A stretch of DNA of 24,962 bases from an uncultured Eubacteriales bacterium (GCA_900556935.1 USQL01000028.1:1-24962), one strand, 5' to 3'. Shown: positions 1 to 5,844, counted from the stretch's first letter. Numbers and translations: made by a program. Notes: generated by a model from the sequence alone, not told the origin.

Positions 1-73
1 TTGGCATCAGTAGAAGAAATGGGCCGGAAAGGCAAAAAATGTGTTTGAGGCGCAGCTTGAACGCAACAAAATT
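1..73. repeat. Left copy of the element-bounding direct repeat (phage att end)
   Basis: Positions 1-73 match 7602-7674 with one difference (C56 versus T7657). The first 55 bases are an exact match. The copy ends in the 13-nt arm GAACGCAACAAAA (59-71), followed by a six-base centre (72-77) and an imperfect opposite arm containing TTTGTTGC (79-86). This is the phage version of the palindromic core seen at 7659-7692. Because the window starts exactly at the repeat, the repeat may extend further left, and whether host or another phage copy lies there cannot be seen. Confidence 0.85.
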
Positions 74-105
74 AAAGGTTTGTTGCACTACGCAAATTTA
101 AATAG

Positions 106-186
106 GACCGCTGTCACACCCGAACAGCCGGAGGAGGGAACCCCCGCCCCCTCCCTCCGGCTATCCAGGTGGACAGCGGTCTTTTT
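106..186. terminator. Large GC-rich hairpin downstream of the coat gene (terminator and/or packaging-signal candidate)
   Basis: GACCGCTGTC (106-115) pairs perfectly with GACAGCGGTC (172-181). The stem continues as CACC (117-120) with GGTG (168-171) across one bulged A, and then AGCCGGAG (126-133) with CTCCGGCT (155-162). A run of five T follows on the plus-strand side (182-186), so plus-strand transcripts should terminate here; the minus-strand exit (toward 100) is only moderately T-rich. It lies right after the coat gene, and in the circular phage it faces the plus-strand promoter at 7500-7528. Filamentous phages carry their packaging signal as a stable hairpin in a non-coding region, so that role is possible but not shown. 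Confidence 0.6.
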
Positions 187-221
187 GCGTTTGCTGGTGA
201 ACAGTTAGAAAACACAGACGG

Positions 222-419
222 TTAACCGTGAGTGAAGTTCCGGAACAGTCTCCAGCCCAGAGTTACCACCAGGATAGCACCGGCCACGGTCAGAGCGGTA
301 GGCAGCACAGAACCAATAGCACTAAGCATGTTATTGGCAGTGGTAGACAGAGCGGTGGTCAGAGCGGAAGTAACAGTATCCACAGTAGTAACAGTCTCGG
401 AAAGCATAACAGCGCCCAT
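222..419 (-). CDS. Major coat protein candidate (pVIII-like, leaderless)
   Basis: The 65-residue protein has an amphipathic Thr/Ser/Ala-rich N-terminal half with two acidic residues (E8, D14), one membrane segment (about residues 39-57, ALTVAGAILVVTLGW) and a short basic tail (RLFRNFTHG). That is the layout of a mature filamentous-phage coat subunit: outer acidic/amphipathic part, membrane span, and a basic end that contacts DNA. No signal peptide is visible, as in the leaderless Pf3 coat. The start at 419 is set by AAAGGAG seven bases upstream. It is the last gene of the minus-strand replication/structural operon, after the 46-residue membrane protein and before the large hairpin at 106-181. 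Assignment is by size, topology and position rather than sequence similarity; it could instead be a minor capsid protein. Confidence 0.7.
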   Translation of the reverse strand: MGAVMLSETVTTVDTVTSALTTALSTTANNMLSAIGSVLPTALTVAGAILVVTLGWRLFRNFTHG

Positions 420-434
420 AGACTTTCTCCTTTC

Positions 435-575
435 TTACCAGCTCGACACCCAGCGGGCGAAAGCCAGTACAATTTTATTTATCAAGTCCGTGACAACCCC
501 CACAAAAAGGCCAAGCACGAAACCGGATAACAGGACAGTGAGGTTAATCGCATAAACAAAATCATCAAGTGCCAT
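435..575 (-). CDS. Small membrane protein, 46 aa (minor coat pVII/pIX-like candidate)
   Basis: A 46-codon ORF reads MALDDFVYAINLTVLLSGF, then a continuous hydrophobic stretch (about residues 8-29) and an amphipathic C-terminus ending FARWVSSW. The start at 575 has AGAGGT five bases upstream, and it overlaps the end of the preceding 106-residue gene by 11 bases, as expected for coupled translation. It fills what would otherwise be an unexplained gap in a tightly packed operon, between the signal-peptide membrane protein and the coat gene. Tiny one-span hydrophobic proteins in this slot are the tip proteins pVII and pIX in well-studied inoviruses; here that role is inferred from size and position only. 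Confidence 0.65.
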   Translation of the reverse strand: MALDDFVYAINLTVLLSGFVLGLFVGVVTDLINKIVLAFARWVSSW

Positions 576-885
576 AGCGACCTCTTAACAGATGTAAACC
601 GACAAGCGTACCACAGATGAGGAAAGAACCAAACATTACGGCTTGAAACAAAGAGTTCGTACCACGTTGAATGACTTCCAGATAAACCGGAGCAGTTGGC
701 TCCGTGGTAGGCTCAGTAACATAAATGATAATCGGCCCGGTTGATTCAGTCGGTTCCGAAGGGTCCGCAGCTGCCTGATCAGTGGCAGCGGGCAGCTCAT
801 CAGCAGCGTCGGCCCAAGCCGCTGGAGCCAAAAGGAGAAGGACAGCAGCCAAAATCAAGAGGATGCAGAGGGAATCAAAAGTCAT
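565..885 (-). CDS. Membrane protein with signal peptide and TEPTTEP linker (minor virion protein candidate), 106 aa
   Basis: The chosen start (885) gives MTFDSLCILLILAAVLLLLA, a strong signal peptide with likely cleavage after AAWA (about residue 25). A Pro/Thr/Glu-rich extracytoplasmic segment with TEPTTEPTAP follows, then a C-terminal membrane span (about 79-100) ending in the basic RGRYGT. GGGGGA sits eight bases before the start; a longer in-frame ORF up to 1014 exists but has no reason to be used. It overlaps the upstream 47-codon ORF by 11 bases and the downstream 46-codon ORF by 11 bases. The topology resembles a processed coat or tip protein, so it could even be a second coat subunit. 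Function is inferred from context. Confidence 0.65.
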   Translation of the reverse strand: MTFDSLCILLILAAVLLLLAPAAWADAADELPAATDQAAADPSEPTESTGPIIIYVTEPTTEPTAPVYLEVIQRGTNSLFQAVMFGSFLICGTLVGLHLLRGRYGT

Positions 886-1018
886 ACGAGCTTTCCCCCA
901 AAGATAGATAGTATTCATCTGCAGCACGGCAGACGGCATCAGACCAAGGGTCATAGTCTGCAATGGGATCATAATCTTCGGGCGGTTCATCCAAAAGAGG
1001 AAGAAAAACATCATCCAT
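875..1018 (-). CDS. Acidic small protein, 47 aa, unknown
   Basis: Starting at 1018, the product MDDVFLPLLDEPPEDYDPIA... is strongly acidic and rich in Asp, Glu, Tyr and Pro, with no membrane segment. Its start overlaps the end of the upstream 72-residue gene by eight bases, and its own end overlaps the next gene, so it fits a chain of translationally coupled genes. An in-frame extension to 1216 is antisense-like hydrophobic sequence inside the neighbour gene and was not used. I do not recognise a family. The acidity could suggest a DNA mimic or a chaperone for basic virion parts, but nothing in the sequence proves this. Confidence 0.5.
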   Translation of the reverse strand: MDDVFLPLLDEPPEDYDPIADYDPWSDAVCRAADEYYLSLGESSYDF

Positions 1019-1229
1019 GATCAAAGCCCTCCACGACGCCCTCCACGACAGTACGGGCGGCATCAGAAATAACCTGAATAAGAGAAGCTGCAGCAGGAGT
1101 AGAACCACGTTCAGAATCATAAAAGAGGAGAGCATGTTCAATATATTGAAGTTGCGCAGCAGAGAAAACAAAGTGAACTTTATTATGACGGACCGAAAAG
1201 CTATTACAGTATTCAAGAGAGTTTTCCAT
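1011..1229 (-). CDS. Small phage protein, 72 aa, unknown
   Basis: The start at 1229 is well supported by AAGGAGG seven bases upstream, inside the 3' end of the Rep gene (17-base overlap). The product (MENSLEYCNSFSVRHNKVHF...) is soluble, with a possible helix around SAAQLQYIEHALLFY and a C-terminal helix rich in Ala/Val. No known motif was recognised. The place right after the initiator gene is where inoviruses often carry replication-control or small accessory proteins. Role unknown. Confidence 0.6.
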   Translation of the reverse strand: MENSLEYCNSFSVRHNKVHFVFSAAQLQYIEHALLFYDSERGSTPAAASLIQVISDAARTVVEGVVEGFDHG

Positions 1230-2163
1230 AATTATCCTCCTTCAGCTCCTCAAGCTGCTTCTTCATGCTTTCAAATTCACGTTTCAGACGTTCATACTTC
1301 GGCGACGGCCTGATAGAACGTTTACCAAGTTCCCGTACCAAATCATCAACCCCAAAGATCTTAAGGTAGCAGTCCAAGGCATTCCCGGCCTGATTGATAA
1401 CATAATTTGAAAGGTGCCAAAGGTTATATTCAACGCCTGGAGCTGACCAGCAGCGGATACGCTGCACAGTCTGTAAAAAATTTTCCCAGTACTCCGTCAT
1501 AGGCCAGCGGGACATATTCATATCATCCTGTGGCTCCACGTATCGCAGATAATTACAGAGGACACCGCAGAAATGAGAACCCAACGTGTCACCAGGCATT
1601 CCAGTGAGAAAGCCTGTAGCGATATCATCACGCATCTGCATTTCAACACGGACCCAGTGACCTTCAACGTCTTGTTCCGCTGCCTTATCATAAATACGAA
1701 TCAGCATATCAGACTTTTTCGAACCATGGTAAATCGTAGTGCCTTCGCTGCCATAGTCAACTTCCCATGTCCGGGACTTACTGACATAGTGGTGATCGTC
1801 CGTATCATCCCGCAAAACGTCGATATCCAGTAAGCCAGTATGATCATCAAAGGCAACATCCAAACGGGTGATGTTATAGGCATCATCCAGAATCACAGCA
1901 AAGAGGTCATCCCAGGAGCTGGTTGAATATGTCTCAAAGGCACGGCAGCCCTTGCCGGACATATCCACACAGATACCCATATCGTCCCGGCCATCATAAA
2001 GGATGCTAATTCCTTCGAAGGTCATCATAGAGCGGTAACCATTCCGGCCCCTGGGCATATCCTCAAGCGTGACGGATTCCAGACCCAGAAGGGAGATAAG
2101 GGACCCGATTCCGTCACATTTTGTTGTAAAAGTGAGCCAGTCATAAAGAATACAGTTTTCCAT
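1213..2163 (-). CDS. Rolling-circle replication initiator, Rep_trans/phage replication initiation family
   Basis: This 316-residue protein should nick the double-stranded replicative form and start rolling-circle synthesis, the role of inovirus gene II. It begins MENCILYDWLTFTTK, typical of the N-terminus of this family. Further on are ITRLDVAFDDH (about 98-108, likely metal-binding region), TIYHGSKKSDMLIRIYDKAA (about 143-162, with Tyr158 the probable catalytic tyrosine) and HWVRVEMQMR (about 169-178). The C-terminus is a charged helix. The start at 2163 is preferred over an in-frame start at 2277 because AGGGGTG lies ten bases before it and the family motif begins there; the 38 extra residues would be coded by the hairpin-rich leader. 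The 3' end overlaps the next gene by 17 bases. Confidence 0.85.
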   Translation of the reverse strand: MENCILYDWLTFTTKCDGIGSLISLLGLESVTLEDMPRGRNGYRSMMTFEGISILYDGRDDMGICVDMSGKGCRAFETYSTSSWDDLFAVILDDAYNITRLDVAFDDHTGLLDIDVLRDDTDDHHYVSKSRTWEVDYGSEGTTIYHGSKKSDMLIRIYDKAAEQDVEGHWVRVEMQMRDDIATGFLTGMPGDTLGSHFCGVLCNYLRYVEPQDDMNMSRWPMTEYWENFLQTVQRIRCWSAPGVEYNLWHLSNYVINQAGNALDCYLKIFGVDDLVRELGKRSIRPSPKYERLKREFESMKKQLEELKEDNYGKLS

Positions 2164-2295
2164 TAAAAAATTCACCCCTTGTAAATCATACCCCCCTGTT
2201 AGTGGGAGGGGGGTCACCGGAACTGCAACCCACAAGTTCCGGCAACCTGTAAAATTCACGGTTGGGGTACGTCTCACGACCAGCCCAAAAAAGTT
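2164..2295. promoter_or_regulatory. Hairpin-rich leader before the Rep gene (origin or translation-control candidate)
   Basis: This 132-base gap in an otherwise overlapping operon holds two perfect stem-loops side by side: ACCCCCCT (2190-2197) with AGGGGGGT (2207-2214), loop of nine, and CCGGAACT (2217-2224) with AGTTCCGG (2235-2242), loop of ten. Neither is followed by a T-run on the minus strand, so simple termination is unlikely. Hairpins with the nick site in the loop are typical of rolling-circle double-strand origins, and an mRNA hairpin close to the Rep start could also limit Rep synthesis. Which applies cannot be decided here. Confidence 0.45.
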
Positions 2296-2520
2296 TTAAT
2301 CTGACACAAAACGTTTCAGGTCTCCAAAAGCGATCATAAGCTCTGTGAACTGCGTTCGAAGAGCGTCCTGTGTTTTACGGATATACTTCACGTCATCCTC
2401 AATGGATTCCAGCCTGTCAGATGCTTCCAGAAGCTCGACAAGCTGAGAGTAGGGAATCAGTACTTGCGGGTCAAACGGGGCACGTACAGGCCCAGAGACC
2501 CTTTTCGGACGGGCTACCAT
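2296..2520 (-). CDS. Small coiled-coil protein, 74 aa
   Basis: The product has a basic N-terminus (MVARPKRVSGPVRAPFD) and a long C-terminal helix with heptad character (SQLVELLEASDRLESIEDDVKYI and onward to the end). The start codon lies on the stop codon of the SSB-like gene, so the two are translationally coupled. No family was recognised. A basic tail plus a coiled coil would suit a dimeric DNA-associated accessory replication protein, which is inference only. Confidence 0.6.
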   Translation of the reverse strand: MVARPKRVSGPVRAPFDPQVLIPYSQLVELLEASDRLESIEDDVKYIRKTQDALRTQFTELMIAFGDLKRFVSD

Positions 2521-2762
2521 CAGTCGGCCAGTTCTTCATAGCCCATGAGCTTGCCTTTCTGGTTGAAGCGCAGGTCATAGGTGGCGTTCAGCTTCGGCTT
2601 AAAATCCGGGAACTTTTCGGAGGAGAAGAAAATTTTAATCGCTTCGGCTCCCTCCAGACCGTCCTGCTTTTCATGATTCAGGACGAAGCAAGAATAACCC
2701 TTGACCGTTCCGCCCTCCGTTGTCTTCATGTCTACGTACCTGTAGCCAACGAGTTCAAACAT
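2520..2762 (-). CDS. Single-stranded DNA-binding-like protein (gene V position), 80 aa
   Basis: The product starts MFELVGYRYVDMKTTEGGTV and carries alternating beta-type segments, KIFFSSEKFPDFKP and a closing YDLRFNQKGKLMGYEEL, the pattern of small all-beta OB-like proteins that sit next to rolling-circle Rep genes in Gram-positive phages and plasmids. In filamentous phages the gene V protein coats the new single strand before packaging. Size (80 residues) and position, first gene of the operon just before Rep, fit that. AAGGAGG lies nine bases before the ATG, and the near-consensus promoter 2814-2842 drives it. Similarity to true gpV was not testable; it could instead be a host-takeover or copy-control protein. 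Confidence 0.6.
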   Translation of the reverse strand: MFELVGYRYVDMKTTEGGTVKGYSCFVLNHEKQDGLEGAEAIKIFFSSEKFPDFKPKLNATYDLRFNQKGKLMGYEELAD

Positions 2763-2788
2763 TGGTGTGTACCTCCTTGAATAAGTTT

Positions 2789-2859
2789 ATATCCATTTGG
2801 ATATTATAGAAGAATTATATATCTGTTTGGGGATAAAGTCAATATACCCGATTGGAAAT
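2789..2859. promoter_or_regulatory. Three operator-like repeats between the divergent phage operons
   Basis: O1 is a 7-2-7 palindrome, ATATCCATTTGGATAT (2789-2804). O2 is ATATCTGTTTGGGGAT (2819-2834) and O3 is ATACCCGATTGGAAAT (2844-2859), both degenerate copies of O1. They lie 30 and 25 bases apart, between the XRE repressor gene and the replication operon. The likely binder is the XRE protein at 2898-3134. O3 is nearest that gene and could mediate autoregulation. Confidence 0.65.
2814..2842 (-). promoter_or_regulatory. Sigma-A promoter for the phage replication/structural operon
   Basis: On the minus strand TTGACT (2842-2837), a 17-base spacer and TATAAT (2819-2814) form a near-consensus promoter about 50 bases before the SSB-like gene. 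Operator-like repeat O2 fills most of the spacer, and O1 lies at about the transcription start, so a bound repressor would block it. Confidence 0.8.
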
Positions 2860-2897
2860 ATGCTAAAATTTGAAAGAAACCTCAAGGAGAGAACAAA

Positions 2898-3134
2898 ATG
2901 GCGTATTTAACAAGAATCAGGGACATAAGAGAAGATCACGATATGACACAACAAGAGTTAGCAAATCTTCTCAAAACAACTCAACCTCAATACCACAGAT
3001 ACGAAACAGGCGAAAGAGACTTACCTCTTGATAAACTTGTTTTGCTATGTAGGTACTTCAATGTTTCAGCTGACTTCGTTTTAGGACTACCGGAAGGAAT
3101 GCCTTACAGCCACAGCAAAACAAAAAGAAAGTAG
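2898..3134 (+). CDS. XRE-family HTH repressor, 78 aa (phage immunity candidate)
   Basis: The protein is almost entirely one helix-turn-helix domain: LTRIRDIREDHDMTQQELAN, then LLKTTQPQYHRYETGERDLP and DKLVLLCRYFNVSADFVLGL, the usual five-helix Cro/C1 layout (residues about 4-64), followed by a short basic tail (SHSKTKRK). AAGGAGA lies eight bases before the ATG. It diverges from the replication operon across three operator-like repeats, so it most likely represses that operon and itself, keeping the prophage silent. It lacks the protease or oligomerisation domain of LexA/CI types, so induction would need another signal. The next gene follows after nine bases. Confidence 0.85.
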   Translation: MAYLTRIRDIREDHDMTQQELANLLKTTQPQYHRYETGERDLPLDKLVLLCRYFNVSADFVLGLPEGMPYSHSKTKRK

Positions 3135-3143
3135 GGAAGAACC

Positions 3144-3638
3144 ATGACAGAAGAAGAACTTGCATCATTGAATCAGCTCCTACTCACAATTCGAAAAGAA
3201 TATATAGGCCCCATCAATAACTACCTGAAAATACAATTCAATGAAATAGCAAGATTCTTCAAAACAGTGATTCAATGGCTGGTAACTATTTGGAATGAAA
3301 GAATTCCAGATACATTTATCATTACGAAAGAACAGTATGTAATTTTGGTGATTGCATGTCTAATTCTGTGCTTCCACCGAGATAAAAAGAAAAAAGAAGC
3401 AAAACAAGAATATAAACAACAAGTAATCAATGAAGCAAAGAAATTGAACCAGCTCAAACAAACCATGCCGAAAGGCCCCAAAATATTGGGGAAAAACTGG
3501 TATCCGACAGGCTGGACATATAACGAAGCAAAAAAGCTATGGGAACCCCCCGACTTTCTCAGCGAAGAAGCAAAAGACCGTTGGGTCTGGGACCCAGAAA
3601 AAGAGATATGGATTGACCTTTACAAGAACAAACAGTAG
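3144..3638 (+). CDS. Membrane protein with Trp-rich repeat tail, 164 aa, in immunity operon
   Basis: The N-terminal 60 residues contain an amphipathic helical region. A membrane span follows at about 63-77 (EQYVILVIACLILCF), then a very basic helix (HRDKKKKEAK onward, to about 110) and a tail with two matching ten-residue units, WTYNEAKKLW (124-133) and WVWDPEKEIW (147-156). It is probably co-transcribed with the repressor and followed by a terminator. I recognise no family. A membrane protein expressed with the repressor in a lysogen suggests superinfection exclusion or blocking of the extrusion complex; that is inference. Confidence 0.75.
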   Translation: MTEEELASLNQLLLTIRKEYIGPINNYLKIQFNEIARFFKTVIQWLVTIWNERIPDTFIITKEQYVILVIACLILCFHRDKKKKEAKQEYKQQVINEAKKLNQLKQTMPKGPKILGKNWYPTGWTYNEAKKLWEPPDFLSEEAKDRWVWDPEKEIWIDLYKNKQ

Positions 3639-4496
3639 CGCAGCCCTGGTGCCAGAAAAACTCCCCTCCGGATTGTCCAGAGGGGAGCGCTTTTATTCTG
3701 CCTTTTTTTGTGGGCGCATAAATGAGAAATGAAAATCTTTCAGGATTCCGAGAGGCTGCATGGAAAAGGGCAACATCCGGCCGCTGCTTGGCCCCGAAAA
3801 TTTTATCGGAAGTCGAAGGAACTATGTCCCCCGTAAGAATGCTGTCCATCTGATTTCCGACAGAAAAAACGCCACTTCAAAAATAATTTTCCTAGGCTCA
3901 GAAAAATGAGCTACGGAAAATTTTGGGTGATGCAAGCATCACCCAGGCAAAGCCATTTTTGAATTGTCTTTTTTTCAGTCTTTCAGCAGCTGGACACCCT
4001 TCTCACAGTAGACACAGCACCTCCGGCTCCCATCTAAAATTTTCGGGGCCTGCGCTGGTCGCTACGGATGAATCAGAACGGAAGCCCTGGTCAGGTCAAA
4101 TACATTTCTCCCGTTCCAGCGGGAGCTGCTGCCCACCGGAGTAGAAAAAAGTCAGGACCTAGAGTAACAGCACCCAGCTACCGGGCACTCCGGAGCGCTG
4201 CCATGCCTGGGCACCAGGGCTGCGCTTTTCAGCTGGTCCCGTGCTGACCGGGAATGTATTCCCATTCCTTCGGTGCAGGCCGGGGGCCATCTTTGACAGA
4301 GGAGTAGGGGAGGGAGGTCCCGGGAGCTGCTACCGTGATGCCGGGGCAGGGAAGAAGCCAGGCACGCACAAAGGCACAAAACAGCAACTTGCACAAAGAA
4401 CGCCAGGATAAAAACCGTAAAAAGCAATGGCAGCAGAGCTGAAAAAGCCCTCATGAACGCCGCTGCCATCAGTGTCATTTGTGAAAAGTAGCCAAA
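3639..4496. other. Gene-free intergenic region with nested long-range inverted repeats (origin/packaging candidate)
   Basis: No supportable gene is seen in these 858 bases. Instead there are nested perfect inverted repeats: AGCGCAGCCCTGGTGCC (3637-3653) with its complement at 4210-4226; GGCCCCGAAAATTTTA (3790-3805) with 4035-4050; TTCAAAAAT (3876-3884) with 3955-3963. At the centre sit an imperfect stem (3885-3924) and a tight hairpin GGGTGATGC-AA-GCATCACCC (3925-3944). Smaller hairpins lie outside the core, for example CTCCCG/CGGGAG (4108-4125) and GGGAAT/ATTCCC (4250-4263). As single-stranded DNA the core would fold into one long branched structure. Inovirus intergenic regions hold the complementary-strand origin and packaging hairpin, so this is the best candidate for those functions. 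Confidence 0.65.
3661..3695 (+). terminator. Terminator of the repressor operon
   Basis: CTCCCCTC (3661-3668) pairs with GAGGGGAG (3680-3687) around an 11-base loop, followed by CGCTTTTATT. It begins 23 bases after the stop codon of the membrane-protein gene. Confidence 0.8.
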
Positions 4497-4739
4497 TCAA
4501 GTATTTACACCTGTAAAAAGATCTTTGAAGTCTTTCCAAGATTCCAAGATAAAACGATATGTGAATAACCCAGCACTGAAGAAGCCACCGCAAAGAAAAA
4601 AATATTCCTTAAGAGAAAAAATTGAGGAAATAGGCATCTGATAGGTACGACAAAAAGCAAAAACAACAAAGAAAACATAGAAGAGATGCACAGCCAATTC
4701 TATGAAAAAGAAAATCTTGTATCGTTTGGTAGATTTCAT
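4497..4739 (-). CDS. Small membrane protein following Zot, 80 aa
   Basis: The start at 4739 overlaps the Zot stop by four bases (ATGA), the classic coupled arrangement; an upstream in-frame ATG at 4748 is less likely. The protein has a basic N-terminus (MKSTKRYK), then two hydrophobic segments (about 9-29 and 46-63) and a charged end. In well-known inoviruses the pI protein has its own membrane span and an internal-start partner (pXI). Here the ATPase seems soluble, so this protein may supply the membrane part of the assembly machine. That is inference; no family was recognised. Confidence 0.65.
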   Translation of the reverse strand: MKSTKRYKIFFFIELAVHLFYVFFVVFAFCRTYQMPISSIFSLKEYFFLCGGFFSAGLFTYRFILESWKDFKDLFTGVNT

Positions 4740-5596
4740 AATTTCCACCCTAATTCATTCCGGCCATCCGGAAATTTTGAAAGATGCCGTCCAGAACCAG
4801 AATAGATAATCCAGCGGCCCAGACGTACCGTGCGCACCGGTTCCCGGAGCTTCCGCATGAGTTGTTTTCCATGAGCGTACAAAGCAAGCTTCAGCTGCCG
4901 CTGATCCGGCAAGGCCAAGGCTGTTTGTTCCTGGTTTTGTACCTCAGGCAAAGACACAGCTTCAGGCGACGCATCAGAAGCGGGCACGTCTACAGGTGCT
5001 TCCGTCTGGAATGTGCCAAAAGTGTCATAGATAGAATAATAGTACTTCCGAGCATGGATGAAGTCGCTGGAAATCTTCAGCTTCAGGGGATACCACATTT
5101 CAACCGAAACAAAAGTATTCCCACCAAAGAGCAGCGACATGATTTTCCCGCCGAAGCCATAGTTGCTGAGCTTACGGTGAATGAACTCATACTCGATAAG
5201 TCCACGAATCTGGCGGTCAATCATCCTGTCAAACTGCGCTATCAGTGTAACATCATAGCCGTACTTCCGGTGCTGAGAGAAGAAGGAATGCCACTCGTTC
5301 CGACCTTTCTGCTGCCAGTCACGGGAATTGAAAAGCAGCTGGCACTCATCAATGACCAGAAGGATTGCTCCTTCCTTGATTTTCTTCCCCTGGAAGAACT
5401 TCCGAGAGTAGTTAATTAGAAAATCCGGGTTAAGCTCATAGTTTGGAACATAAGTATAATTCGCTTTTTTGAAGCGGCCCAGGTCAGCAGGGAAGTTCCC
5501 AATAACAGGTTTTCCCATACGGCTGCGGTTAATCACATCCCTGGCATTATGCAGGGACTTCCCGCTGCCAGGAGTTCCAGAGTAAAGTCTAATCAT
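4736..5596 (-). CDS. zot: Zot/pI-type phage assembly ATPase
   Basis: The 286-residue product is a P-loop ATPase of the Zonula occludens toxin (Zot)/gene I family, which drives membrane extrusion of filamentous virions. It has Walker A GTPGSGKS (residues 7-14), Walker B ILLVIDECQ (about 78-86), a NEWHSFFSQHRKYG segment (about 100-113) and LIAQFDRMIDRQIR (about 118-131), the usual sensor-type region. It is shorter than typical pI proteins and no clear membrane span is visible near the C-terminus, where proximal pI proteins normally cross the membrane. It starts one base after the stop of the pVI-like gene and overlaps the next small membrane gene by four. The name Zot is historical and implies no toxicity here. 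Confidence 0.92.
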   Translation of the reverse strand: MIRLYSGTPGSGKSLHNARDVINRSRMGKPVIGNFPADLGRFKKANYTYVPNYELNPDFLINYSRKFFQGKKIKEGAILLVIDECQLLFNSRDWQQKGRNEWHSFFSQHRKYGYDVTLIAQFDRMIDRQIRGLIEYEFIHRKLSNYGFGGKIMSLLFGGNTFVSVEMWYPLKLKISSDFIHARKYYYSIYDTFGTFQTEAPVDVPASDASPEAVSLPEVQNQEQTALALPDQRQLKLALYAHGKQLMRKLREPVRTVRLGRWIIYSGSGRHLSKFPDGRNELGWKL

Positions 5597-5597
5597 A

Positions 5598-5831
5598 TCA
5601 AGCTACCGCCCGAGCCCAGCGAAGTACTACAGATATAAGGTAATATGTAGTAATGGCAGCAAGCCAGGTTTTCGTAATGCTTACAAGCGTTGACATAGGG
5701 ATAAACCAGTTGATATACCCAAGGTAAGGCACATTCTGAAGATACGATATCAAGCCAGTAAAAGGGGAGCGAGGAAGAAGATTTAAAACAGTCTGTAAAG
5801 CAGAAGTAATAATTTTAATATCAAATCCCAT
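5598..5831 (-). CDS. pVI-like small membrane protein, 77 aa
   Basis: The product begins MGFDIKIITSALQTVLNLLP and has two hydrophobic segments (about residues 24-48 and 51-70) with a basic end (RWARAVA). It lies between the pIII-like and Zot genes, exactly where gene VI sits in filamentous phages; pVI caps the virion end together with pIII and releases it from the membrane. Spacing to both neighbours is tight (13 bases after the pIII-like gene, one base before Zot). Assignment is from position and topology; holin-like proteins can look similar. Confidence 0.65.
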   Translation of the reverse strand: MGFDIKIITSALQTVLNLLPRSPFTGLISYLQNVPYLGYINWFIPMSTLVSITKTWLAAITTYYLISVVLRWARAVA

Positions 5832-5844
5832 GTAAACACATCCT

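Noticed and set aside
3559..3849. 96-codon minus-strand ORF over the end of the Trp-motif gene
   Set aside because: It runs through a real terminator and antisense to a better gene, with no ribosome site.
3923..4144. 73-codon plus-strand ORF in the intergenic region
   Set aside because: It begins in the central hairpin and has no domain, composition or start signal supporting coding.
4152..4478. 108-codon minus-strand ORF with a hydrophobic N-terminus after the small membrane gene
   Set aside because: It has no ribosome site, its second half is Cys/Ser/Arg-rich low-quality sequence, and it spans the inverted-repeat region; more likely chance than gene, though the hydrophobic start keeps a small doubt.
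4784..5419. 211-codon plus-strand ORF
   Set aside because: Antisense to the Zot gene, whose Walker motifs are unambiguous.
4736..5596. Zot as an enterotoxin
   Set aside because: The family name comes from Vibrio phage CTX; the conserved part is the phage assembly ATPase and nothing here indicates toxin activity.
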